A stretch of 27,671 nt of DNA from a virus, in IMG/VR virus record IMGVR_UViG_3300027759_000354, positions 1-27,671 of that record; one strand, 5' to 3'. The notes under the pieces were generated by a model, which was given only the letters and a program-made list of their open reading frames with translations, ran no database searches and was not told the origin of the DNA. Each line of letters begins with the position of its first letter. Within the stretch, counting starts at the first letter, position 1. Below, one piece after another: positions 16,728 through 24,803 of this stretch. Both the position numbers and the translations under genes were made by a program.

Positions 16728-19700
16728 TATTTTTATTGAAAAAGATGTAAATAATATCTTCATAGTTAATCCTAATAAAGTTACCAACCAATTTGGTAAC
16801 GCTGAAGATAGGAATGTTCCTATGGAAGATTTGGTTTATTATGTCAATTTAGACTGTGACATTAAACCAAGAAGTAGATTAATTGGTGGAGTAAAAGGGA
16901 ATGATAAAACAACTCAAACTACAACTCAAACTACAACTCAAATTGCTTACGGTAAAATTAATTTTTTAAAACCTAACGACCAAGATTATTTAACAACAAA
17001 ATGGACTCAATTACAAACTGATGTAAATGACCCTAATACTATTAATGGTGAATTATTAGGGTTAAAAACCGTAACATATAAAGTTAATGCATCCTTTGTC
17101 CCAACGATAACGATAACTTTAGAAGATTCAAAAGGTAGAGCTTTAATGGAGAGTGGAGACAACTCTCTTTATTCGGCATTTTTTAATTTACCATACCCAA
17201 CTTTTCATTTAACTATTAAAGGTTATTATGGTAAGGCAATTAGATACCCTATAATACTACAAAAATTTAATTCATCATTTAACTCAACTACTGGTAATTT
17301 TGAGTTGACGTTAAATTTTATTGCGTATCAATTCAATGTGTTAACCGATATTACAATGGCGTCTCTTTTTGCGGTGCCTCAGATGTATTTGAAAAGAACA
17401 ACAACAAATATTCCTTTACAAGCGTCAAACGGTCAAACTGCGGCTAAAGAACAATTATCACCACAAACACAGACTACTAATGAATACATCCAACAGAAAG
17501 GGATGGATAAATTAAAGGAAGTTTATAAAAAATATAAAACAAGAAATTTAATTGACCAAAATGTTCCTGAATTAACAATACAAGAACTTATAACAAAATT
17601 AGATAATTTTATTAATTATAGTTTAGAACAATTTGGTCAAGTTTCATTATCAGCGTTAAATGATGTTAAAGAATATTCCGATATAATAACGGACTATAGA
17701 AAGGCAATTTACACTGGTAGGGGAACATCATGGTTTGACGTTTACTTATCAAGAACAAAATTTTTTATTAAAAATGGTGATGTAAATGAGAACCAACAGA
17801 TAGAGCCTAATGAAATAAAGTTTTATACATTTTCAGATACTAAAGGTTCATCTGAAATTTTAACAGATAATGATACTGTTAATACTAGAAAAATTGATGG
17901 ATTTAAGGAATTAGGGCCATTAATTGAAAGTTTTAATGAAAAATTATTAAACAACGCAACTTTTGGTAAAAACGGAAAATATCCAATAACTGTAAATATA
18001 AAATTAGAAAATGTTGCAATTACATTACCAAATTCACCTAATTACAAAAAAACTTATAAATTAAGAAATCCTACTGTTAATGATGTTACTGACGAAAACA
18101 TAAAATCAATTGAAAACGAAATAGAGAGATTACACAGTATAAATGACCCATTGAGTAGTGCTGAATTAAAATATTATTATTTTGATTTTGATTCACCAAA
18201 TCAATTTAATGACCTATTAAATAAAATACAAGATAGTTTACAAGACGCTTCACAAAAAATTGAAAAAGAGTTAACTGATGAATTATCTAAATTTATTGCA
18301 TCTGCGACTGGTTTAGGATTTGTTCCGTCTTTAAAAAATATTATGGGGGTTATTTTAGCGTCAGCTGAAGCGTTTTTACTTTTAATGGATGATGTTCATG
18401 TTGCAGCATACCAAGTTAGAAATAATAAAAAGAAACAAACATCTGTTGGGAATGTTGACATTAAAGGACTCCCTGATTCACCAGTTTATCCATGGCCATT
18501 ATATACCAGAGTAAAAGAGTGTAATAAATATGAGATTAAGTATCCTGGGGATAATGATGTAATTAATGATACAAGAGCATATGATTATGAAATATGGCCT
18601 GAAGTAGAATTTGTTGAAGAGTTTTTAAAGGGTTACATGCAAAGACAAACACCACCATCTCCAGTTAGTCCTTTAGAACCAACAAGTGAGGTTAAAAGAA
18701 TAATGGTCTCAGCTTTTGATACGATACCTACAAATATACCATACTCAAATTTAGAAGAGGTTAGTTTCTTTTATGAATTTTATGAAAGATTAATATCATT
18801 AGTTGAATACAACGGATTTTTAAGAAAAAAATTAGCAGACTCTGAATATAGCCAACAACTTATTAATTATTTGTCAGATTCCGAAGGAACAAATATTGTT
18901 AATTCTATATTAACTTCTTCACCAAGTTTAGTTTCTAAATTTACAAATACACCATTTACGGATAATGGAACATTTCAGGTGTATTTAAAATCAATATCTA
19001 ATAATGGTACTGGTTTATTTTGGAATAATAAAGAAGCTGGTATTTTTAATACAACGTATTTAAAAGAAAAAATAATAGACACACCAAGTGAGATTTTAAT
19101 TTCAGATTTACCGTCTATTAAAATAACTTTAACAAAGACAGAGCCTGATATGACAAAATATATGTCAAGTTCTGTCCATGACTCCAAAAACATATTTGAT
19201 TTATTACCGTATAGTAATGAAAATTGGAGAGTAAGCAATCTATCTAATGGTGAATCTGAATTTTCTTTTGAAAATTCTTATAACAAAACTAAAGAGTCGT
19301 TATTTTACAATACATATACAAAAAAAATTAGTAATTACCTAACTCCACTTGGATACGGAACAAATAATGAAAAAAATCTTATCAAACCTTTTACCAACTT
19401 TAAACCATTTTATAATACAATTACACCACCCATTGATTTAACTTCATTTTATAATGATAGAAAACCAAAAGATTATATTTTAACTGAAGGTAGAACAAAG
19501 TATTCGACAAATGAAGAAACTACCTCAATAATGAATACACCATATTTCATTAATGCTGTTCAACAAGGAATTAATAATTTAAGAAATAATACTCCTTATC
19601 CATTTAAAGCTGCCGCATATTTGTTTTTAAATAGTTTACCATTATCAACATTAAGAGAAAAATATTTATCTTTTGAAAATAATGAAAATGTTCATTTAAA

Positions 19701-22700
19701 TTTTATTTCAGCATCTTTAAATAAATTTTCAGGAGTTCATTCATTACCAAAAATATGGGTATGTAAAATTGGTTCTATTTGGCATAGATATAAAAATTAT
19801 ATTTTAAATGATTCAGATATATTAACATCTATATGGACTAATTTTGATGTTTTAAATAATTATTACCCGACATCTAATCCTACTTTAGATTATCTTTATT
19901 ATTTATCGGGACAAACAGTTGATGGTAATAACTATGAATACAAAATTAAATGTTCGGGTTCTACAGGAACATCTTCGGGTACTTTAAATGAAATAAATTT
20001 AGGATTTTACCCAAAAATTATTAATGATTTTTATTACTTGATTTACAATCAAAATTTATTTTTATCATCTGATACTATAACACAGATAACTGAAAAAATT
20101 AACACTCAAATTAAATTAGGAAATTTAATATTATTATCACCATCAGACTCGTCCTTTCAAACAGTTAAAACATGGTCAGTTCTAATAAAAAATCCGTTTT
20201 TTAAAAATTATTATGTTTTACCTTCTTTTGGATTGGGTAAAAACCAATTACAAAATTTATATTCAAACAATATATCTGCAATAAATACGGACGGGAATTT
20301 ATTTAATGGGTCAGTTAGATTACTATGGGGAGCACCAAACTACGGTTATTTTAATAATACAAATATAGTTAAACCAACTGTAAGACAACATCTAAAAAAA
20401 GTTTATAATGATTTAATAGAACAAGAAAGTTTTGAACTAAGAACTGACAGTGACTATTCTTCGATTGAAGAAATTTTTGGAGTTTTTACAAAAACTGAGT
20501 TAGACTTATTTGAATCTGAATTTTTAAGATTTTCCGAAAAGAAAGAAGCCGAATTAAGTCCTATAAACTTTCAAAAGATTTTATTAAATATTACTTCAAA
20601 CAATTACATTGTATCAGGTTCAAGTGAGAATGATTTAGTTGAGGGAATTCAAAAACTACAATTAAATTCTTTAAATACTCTTTTACCGCCATTAATGACT
20701 AATAATACATTATTCAAAAAAGGTAATACAACAGGATTTGATTTACCGACATTTAATTATTTTAGTAATAGTCCAAGTAATCCGAAAATAAATGTTGATT
20801 TAGGATACACTGGAAATTTACCACCAGGATTTACTGGTTCAACAATAACTTTACAACAATCACAAGAGCAAAATCCTAAATCGTGGGAGGAGTTACAATT
20901 ACAAGTTGGGTTCTCAACAATTAATGGGGTTAGTTATACTGACGAAGGTTCTGCTTTAACTGATTTTTTTATTGATTTTAACATTCCTTTTAATGTTGAA
21001 AATATACAAAGGTTTACAACCATCATAAAAATGTATGCAAGTTATAAACATACCACAACAATTCAAAATGTTAGTGATTTATTTAAGGGTAAGATTTCAG
21101 ATGTTTTATTAAATAATGATAATTTATACATCAAATTATTTGAGGGTGTAACTAGTTATGTTAAAAAAAATCTACCTCAAACTGATACAACACAAGTACA
21201 GGAAATTGATAGTGTTATACAAGGATTTCAAAGTAAGATTGAACTTTACGACATGTTTAAGGCGGTTAATGATAAATGGGTCTCGGCAAATGACTATAAT
21301 GAAAAAACTTTATTTGAAGATTTTTTATTTTTAGATAGAGCAAACAGAGACATTGGTGGGGAAATATATTTAGATATTAATTCAATTACTAAGTTTTTAA
21401 AAAACACATCACCAAAAACAAATGTGTTTACAATATTAGATTCTATCTTTAAAACACATAATTTCATAACATTCTCAATGCCATCTTATATTAATTTTTA
21501 TAACAATTACATTCCTTCTAAAAATTCGGAAAACAAACAGGAAGACCCTGATAGTTTTTCTAACAGTTTATTTGGGATTTTTAAAAGTGTTGATTATCAA
21601 AAAACCGCAGCTAAATTAGTAAGTATATATACTGAAAAACCTTCAACACAATTAAACAACAAAAGTAAAAATAACGGATATAAAGATGATGGATTAAATA
21701 TCATGAATGATGGTGACACATTGAGAGAATGTGACACAAGTAAAGTTCAGGATTTTGCGAAGTCTAATAAAGTTGTTGGTTTTGCGGTTGATTTTAATTT
21801 ACAAAACCAAAGTGTATTTGAAACCATTAACGTGAGTCAAGATTTAGGTAAAGCCACTTCAGAATCTTTAACTGCGGAATTTAATTTGGCAAACGGAACC
21901 GCTGGGACTAACTCATCAACTCAGAATGTTAGTTTGTATAACATATATAAAGACAGAAGTTATTCATGTTCTGTTGATGGTTTTGGTAATGCTATGATAC
22001 AACCAACCATGTATTTTGTTTTAAGAAATGTTCCATTATTTGCGGGTTCATATTATATAACTGAAGTTACTCATACTATTAGCACAGAAAGTTTTAAAAC
22101 TTCTTTTACGGGTACAAGACAAAATAAATATACTTTACCTAAAGTTGAGAATACGTTCCAAACATTAAAAACTGAATTATTAAAAACTTTAAATAAAAAT
22201 TACAATAACAAAATTGCTAGTAACGCTTCATTATCACAAAATAAAAATAACATAAGTGCTCAAATAACTAATGGTATTAAAAATAATGATAAAGTTGCTA
22301 ATGTTGGTACCTGTTCCTCGATGTTATTTGCGGATTATCAAACATATGTTTCATTAAATACTCCAATAATTGCACATAACCCTGATGATGTTATTGGTGG
22401 GGTTCTTGATTCAACAACAACAACAACTGAATTCTTTACAACTTATTTTATATTTAAAATTGCTTCATATGTTAAAGATGAATCAAATAATTCTTCGTTT
22501 AACGCAACCTCATTTAATTTTGCGGATATTACTTTAGATATACCATATAAGGGAGATTTATCTACTTTATTTTTACCAAACTTTGTTTGTGTTGCCCAAA
22601 GTGATAAAACAACAAAACCATATGCAGTTTTTAATAATATTTTTGATTGTATTACATTAGTTAAATTAAGATATACGGAATATTTTAAAGAAATATTTGA

Positions 22701-22911
22701 TGATAGTATAACAATTAATCAAACTATTACTGATTTTAATCAAAAAAACGATATCCAAAAATTAGAGTTCAAAGAACAATTCGCAAAGATTTGGATAGAA
22801 TATTTTCCTTACAATAAAGTAAAAGAATATCCTAGTATTTTTAAAGATTATAAAGAAAATAACCCAACTGAGTATAAAGAATTATTAGATAAAATCGAGT
22901 TTCAGCTTTAA
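16714..22911 (+). CDS. Giant baseplate/hub structural protein, 2065 aa
   Basis: One uninterrupted frame of 2065 codons. Near residues 40-60 is a strand YVNLDCDIKPRSRL, followed by a TTQT repeat linker (66-77). Residues 145-227 hold SAFFNLPYPTFHLTIKG, YGKAIRYPIILQKF and TGNFELTLNFIAYQF, a beta-rich block typical of baseplate-associated proteins of this phage group. Near 1688-1805, YSCSVDGFGNAMIQPTMYF, FAGSYYITEVTHTI and FKTSFTGTRQN resemble the closing barrel of hub proteins of the T4 gp27 / gpD type. The last 250 residues are unassigned; VFNNIFDCITLVKLRY and the later EQFAKIWIEYFP recall the end of some peptidoglycan hydrolases, but no catalytic set is visible. The start overlaps gp53. I infer a hub or wedge scaffold that merges functions separate genes carry in T4 (gp27, perhaps gp48/54); no gp5, gp6 or gp25 gene is in this window. 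Confidence 0.65.
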   Translation: MANNNIFIEKDVNNIFIVNPNKVTNQFGNAEDRNVPMEDLVYYVNLDCDIKPRSRLIGGVKGNDKTTQTTTQTTTQIAYGKINFLKPNDQDYLTTKWTQLQTDVNDPNTINGELLGLKTVTYKVNASFVPTITITLEDSKGRALMESGDNSLYSAFFNLPYPTFHLTIKGYYGKAIRYPIILQKFNSSFNSTTGNFELTLNFIAYQFNVLTDITMASLFAVPQMYLKRTTTNIPLQASNGQTAAKEQLSPQTQTTNEYIQQKGMDKLKEVYKKYKTRNLIDQNVPELTIQELITKLDNFINYSLEQFGQVSLSALNDVKEYSDIITDYRKAIYTGRGTSWFDVYLSRTKFFIKNGDVNENQQIEPNEIKFYTFSDTKGSSEILTDNDTVNTRKIDGFKELGPLIESFNEKLLNNATFGKNGKYPITVNIKLENVAITLPNSPNYKKTYKLRNPTVNDVTDENIKSIENEIERLHSINDPLSSAELKYYYFDFDSPNQFNDLLNKIQDSLQDASQKIEKELTDELSKFIASATGLGFVPSLKNIMGVILASAEAFLLLMDDVHVAAYQVRNNKKKQTSVGNVDIKGLPDSPVYPWPLYTRVKECNKYEIKYPGDNDVINDTRAYDYEIWPEVEFVEEFLKGYMQRQTPPSPVSPLEPTSEVKRIMVSAFDTIPTNIPYSNLEEVSFFYEFYERLISLVEYNGFLRKKLADSEYSQQLINYLSDSEGTNIVNSILTSSPSLVSKFTNTPFTDNGTFQVYLKSISNNGTGLFWNNKEAGIFNTTYLKEKIIDTPSEILISDLPSIKITLTKTEPDMTKYMSSSVHDSKNIFDLLPYSNENWRVSNLSNGESEFSFENSYNKTKESLFYNTYTKKISNYLTPLGYGTNNEKNLIKPFTNFKPFYNTITPPIDLTSFYNDRKPKDYILTEGRTKYSTNEETTSIMNTPYFINAVQQGINNLRNNTPYPFKAAAYLFLNSLPLSTLREKYLSFENNENVHLNFISASLNKFSGVHSLPKIWVCKIGSIWHRYKNYILNDSDILTSIWTNFDVLNNYYPTSNPTLDYLYYLSGQTVDGNNYEYKIKCSGSTGTSSGTLNEINLGFYPKIINDFYYLIYNQNLFLSSDTITQITEKINTQIKLGNLILLSPSDSSFQTVKTWSVLIKNPFFKNYYVLPSFGLGKNQLQNLYSNNISAINTDGNLFNGSVRLLWGAPNYGYFNNTNIVKPTVRQHLKKVYNDLIEQESFELRTDSDYSSIEEIFGVFTKTELDLFESEFLRFSEKKEAELSPINFQKILLNITSNNYIVSGSSENDLVEGIQKLQLNSLNTLLPPLMTNNTLFKKGNTTGFDLPTFNYFSNSPSNPKINVDLGYTGNLPPGFTGSTITLQQSQEQNPKSWEELQLQVGFSTINGVSYTDEGSALTDFFIDFNIPFNVENIQRFTTIIKMYASYKHTTTIQNVSDLFKGKISDVLLNNDNLYIKLFEGVTSYVKKNLPQTDTTQVQEIDSVIQGFQSKIELYDMFKAVNDKWVSANDYNEKTLFEDFLFLDRANRDIGGEIYLDINSITKFLKNTSPKTNVFTILDSIFKTHNFITFSMPSYINFYNNYIPSKNSENKQEDPDSFSNSLFGIFKSVDYQKTAAKLVSIYTEKPSTQLNNKSKNNGYKDDGLNIMNDGDTLRECDTSKVQDFAKSNKVVGFAVDFNLQNQSVFETINVSQDLGKATSESLTAEFNLANGTAGTNSSTQNVSLYNIYKDRSYSCSVDGFGNAMIQPTMYFVLRNVPLFAGSYYITEVTHTISTESFKTSFTGTRQNKYTLPKVENTFQTLKTELLKTLNKNYNNKIASNASLSQNKNNISAQITNGIKNNDKVANVGTCSSMLFADYQTYVSLNTPIIAHNPDDVIGGVLDSTTTTTEFFTTYFIFKIASYVKDESNNSSFNATSFNFADITLDIPYKGDLSTLFLPNFVCVAQSDKTTKPYAVFNNIFDCITLVKLRYTEYFKEIFDDSITINQTITDFNQKNDIQKLEFKEQFAKIWIEYFPYNKVKEYPSIFKDYKENNPTEYKELLDKIEFQL
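16909..16944 (+). repeat. 12-base tandem repeat, three copies, inside the giant baseplate gene
   Basis: ACAACTCAAACT is repeated at 16909, 16921 and 16933; the third copy ends ATT instead of ACT. In frame it encodes TTQT, TTQT, TTQI, a flexible linker between the N-terminal strand and the following domain. Copy number could change by slippage without shifting the frame. Confidence 0.9.
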
Positions 22912-22915
22912 CATA

Positions 22916-22922
22916 TATTTAT
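22916..22922 (+). promoter_or_regulatory. TATTTAT late-type element before the 74-aa gene
   Basis: ACATATATTTATAATAAAAA fills the 25-base gap after the giant baseplate gene and ends 14 bases before ATG 22937. It shares TATTTATnATAAAA with the tube and OmpA-domain gene elements. Confidence 0.45.
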
Positions 22923-22936
22923 AATAAAAAACTACT

Positions 22937-23161
22937 ATGGACACAAAAAAAGTTTTAGATAATTATTTAGGTAAAAACACACGTATTACCGAAAAAGAAA
23001 TTGGTAATGGATTTAAAGAAGTCTGCGATTTAGACACTGGAGATTGTTATTCAATTAGAATGAAAGATGGTTTAATTGAAAGAGTCGATAACACTTTAAG
23101 AACAAACAGAAAAATAAACGTTGAAACAATACAAGGTTTCAAGCAACTATTAAACGGTTAA
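22937..23161 (+). CDS. Conserved-looking 74-aa protein of unknown function
   Basis: The product begins MDTKKVLDNYLGKNTRI and contains FKEVCDLDTGDCYSIR followed by KDGLIERVDN, a compact beta-hairpin-like core, and ends with a helix (VETIQGFKQLLNG). The two cysteines, six residues apart, could pair or bind a metal, but there is no second pair. The start follows a TATTTAT element; the stop lies four bases before the next ATG, so the two genes are probably one unit. I recognise no family; expression with late genes is inferred from the element. Confidence 0.7.
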   Translation: MDTKKVLDNYLGKNTRITEKEIGNGFKEVCDLDTGDCYSIRMKDGLIERVDNTLRTNRKINVETIQGFKQLLNG

Positions 23162-23165
23162 AAAA

Positions 23166-23810
23166 ATGTCAGGAATAGATAAAACAATTTTAGAGGAAAT
23201 ATCAAGATATAAGAATATAAATAATTATATCTTTGAACAAGATGCTACGGCTCCAGCACCTGAAGGTGATGTTCCTCCAGCACCTGACGCAGGAGCTTTA
23301 CCTCCATCACCCGATGCTGGTATGGCGACAACACCACCGCCAACTGCAGAACCTATTGATGTAGCATCAGACCCTGATGTTGAAAAGGTAGGTGAAGAAG
23401 AAAATGAGTCTGAAGAACTTGAAATTACTGATTTGGTAAATTCTCAAAAAAATATTGAAACAAAACAAGAAGAGTATTTTAATAATCTTTTTAATCAGTT
23501 AAATGGTTTAGAAAGTAAATTGAAAGACATGGAAGGTATTTTTACAAAGTTAAACGACATTGAAGCTAAGATTGAAAAATACAGAGAAAAAACTCCACAA
23601 GAAAAACTTGAATTAAGAAGTTTAGACTCAGGACCGTTCAATCAAAAACTATCTGATTTCTTTGTAGATAAAGAACAAGAAATGGAAAAATCAGGAAAAA
23701 ATGAATATATTTTAACTACTGATGAAGTTGAAAGTTTTACACCTTCAGAAATTAAAACGACATTTAACGATTTTGGAGACGAAACACAAAACAAACCTTT
23801 GAAATTCTAA
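23166..23810 (+). CDS. Proline/alanine-rich, coiled-coil protein of unknown function, 214 aa
   Basis: Layout by residue: 1-25 an amphipathic helix (ILEEISRYKNINNYIFEQ); 26-66 a Pro/Ala/Asp-rich linker with the near repeat PPAPDAG / PPSPDAG (encoded at 23274-23294 and 23301-23321 with different codons, so kept at protein level); 67-90 very acidic; 90-150 a coiled coil (FNQLNGLESKLKDMEGIFTKL); then a folded end with GPFNQKLSDFF, YILTTDEVESF and IKTTFNDF. It has no cysteine, signal peptide or membrane segment. Such a flexible linker and coiled coil suit a structural or scaffolding virion protein or an adaptor, and it is the last gene before the replication block; no function can be named. ATG 23166 follows the preceding stop by four bases. 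Confidence 0.75.
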   Translation: MSGIDKTILEEISRYKNINNYIFEQDATAPAPEGDVPPAPDAGALPPSPDAGMATTPPPTAEPIDVASDPDVEKVGEEENESEELEITDLVNSQKNIETKQEEYFNNLFNQLNGLESKLKDMEGIFTKLNDIEAKIEKYREKTPQEKLELRSLDSGPFNQKLSDFFVDKEQEMEKSGKNEYILTTDEVESFTPSEIKTTFNDFGDETQNKPLKF

Positions 23811-23819
23811 ATTTCGAAT

Positions 23820-23848
23820 TTGACTATCACGGCTGACACACTTATACT
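23820..23848 (+). promoter_or_regulatory. Sigma-70-like promoter before the gp32 gene
   Basis: TTGACT (23820-23825), a 17-base spacer, then TATACT (23843-23848), 31 bases before ATG 23880. The right box extends to TATACTTG, which also fits the Bacteroidota -7 consensus TAnnTTTG at five of six fixed positions. No TATTTAT element is present, so this unit is probably read by unmodified host polymerase early in infection. Confidence 0.65.
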
Positions 23849-23879
23849 TGAATATTAACTAATAAATTATACACACAAA

Positions 23880-24719
23880 ATGGCGACAAATTCCCTAGAC
23901 GCTGTACTCGCACAGTATGAAAAAGCGAAAAGTGGAGGTAACTCTGCAAACAAAATGTCTCAAGAAGACAGAATGAAAAAATATTTTGCAGCAATCTTGA
24001 TGCAAAATGAGAACTCAGGACAGAAACGTCTTCGTATTCTACCTACACCTGACGGGTCATCACCCTTCAAAGAAGTATGGTATCACGAAGTACAAGTTGA
24101 GGGTAAATGGAATAAAATCTATGACCCAGGAAAGAACGACAACGAGCGTTCACCTTTGACTGAAATTCATGACGAATTAATGTCAACAGGAAAAGAATCT
24201 GATAAAGAACTTGCAAAGGCGTATAAGCCACGTAAATTCTATATCGTTAAAGTAGTTGACCGTGATAACGAAGCGGACGGAGTTAAGTTCTGGCGTTTTA
24301 AACACAATTACAAAAACGAAGGTATCCTTGACAAAATCATTCCGATTTGGAAAGCTAAAGGTGATATCACTGACCCTGTTAATGGTCGTGACCTTATCAT
24401 AGAATTGACAAAGGCTAAGACACCAAAAGGTGCTACTTACACAGTTATTCAGACTGTTATGCATGACGACCCAACACCTGTTCACGCAGATGCTGAGACG
24501 GCTAAGGCTTGGACTGAAGACCCACTTACGTGGATGGATGTTTACTCTAAGAAACCTGTTGAGTATTTGGAAGCAATTGCTCGTGGAGAAACACCAAGAT
24601 GGTCATCTGATTTAGGTAAATACGTTTATGGTGATAGTTCATCTGACGAAGGCACTATCGGTGGTTCATATGTTGACCCACAGGCTGAAGCAGAGCCAGA
24701 TGGTGATTTACCATTCTAA
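23880..24719 (+). CDS. Single-stranded DNA binding protein (T4 gp32-like) without the zinc site
   Basis: The 279-aa product follows the gp32 plan: a basic/helical N-terminus (LDAVLAQYEKAKSGG), an OB-fold core with KRLRILPTPDGSSPFKEVWYHEV and KPRKFYIVKVVDRDN, FWRFKHNYKNEGI, and an acidic C-terminus. It coats single-stranded DNA at replication and recombination forks and works with UvsX, encoded next door. T4 gp32 (301 aa) binds zinc through one His and three Cys; here the whole protein has no cysteine, and the region between KIYDPG and LTEIHDEL is where that finger would be. The last residues, EPDGDLPF, closely resemble the partner-binding tip of bacterial SSB (DDDIPF). The gene has its own promoter and terminator and a GC-richer codon choice, as expected of a very abundant protein. 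Confidence 0.92.
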   Translation: MATNSLDAVLAQYEKAKSGGNSANKMSQEDRMKKYFAAILMQNENSGQKRLRILPTPDGSSPFKEVWYHEVQVEGKWNKIYDPGKNDNERSPLTEIHDELMSTGKESDKELAKAYKPRKFYIVKVVDRDNEADGVKFWRFKHNYKNEGILDKIIPIWKAKGDITDPVNGRDLIIELTKAKTPKGATYTVIQTVMHDDPTPVHADAETAKAWTEDPLTWMDVYSKKPVEYLEAIARGETPRWSSDLGKYVYGDSSSDEGTIGGSYVDPQAEAEPDGDLPF

Positions 24720-24725
24720 TTCATA

Positions 24726-24773
24726 AAAGGGTAGGTACAAGTATATACAAAGTGCCTACCCTTTGTTATTTTT
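24726..24773 (+). terminator. Strong terminator after the gp32 gene
   Basis: A 13-base stem AAAGGGTAGGTAC (24726-24738) pairs with GTGCCTACCCTTT (24752-24764) with a single T-G pair around a 13-base loop, followed by GTTATTTTT. The T run is interrupted by a G and an A, so termination may be partial and allow some read-through into uvsX. Confidence 0.85.
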
Positions 24774-24803
24774 AAACACAAACAAATTAAATCATAGACA
24801 TTT

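Noticed and set aside
23801-23815. GAAATT-CTA-AATTTC hairpin at the end of the 214-aa gene
   Set aside because: Six mostly A-T pairs with a three-base loop and no T run; too weak to call a terminator.
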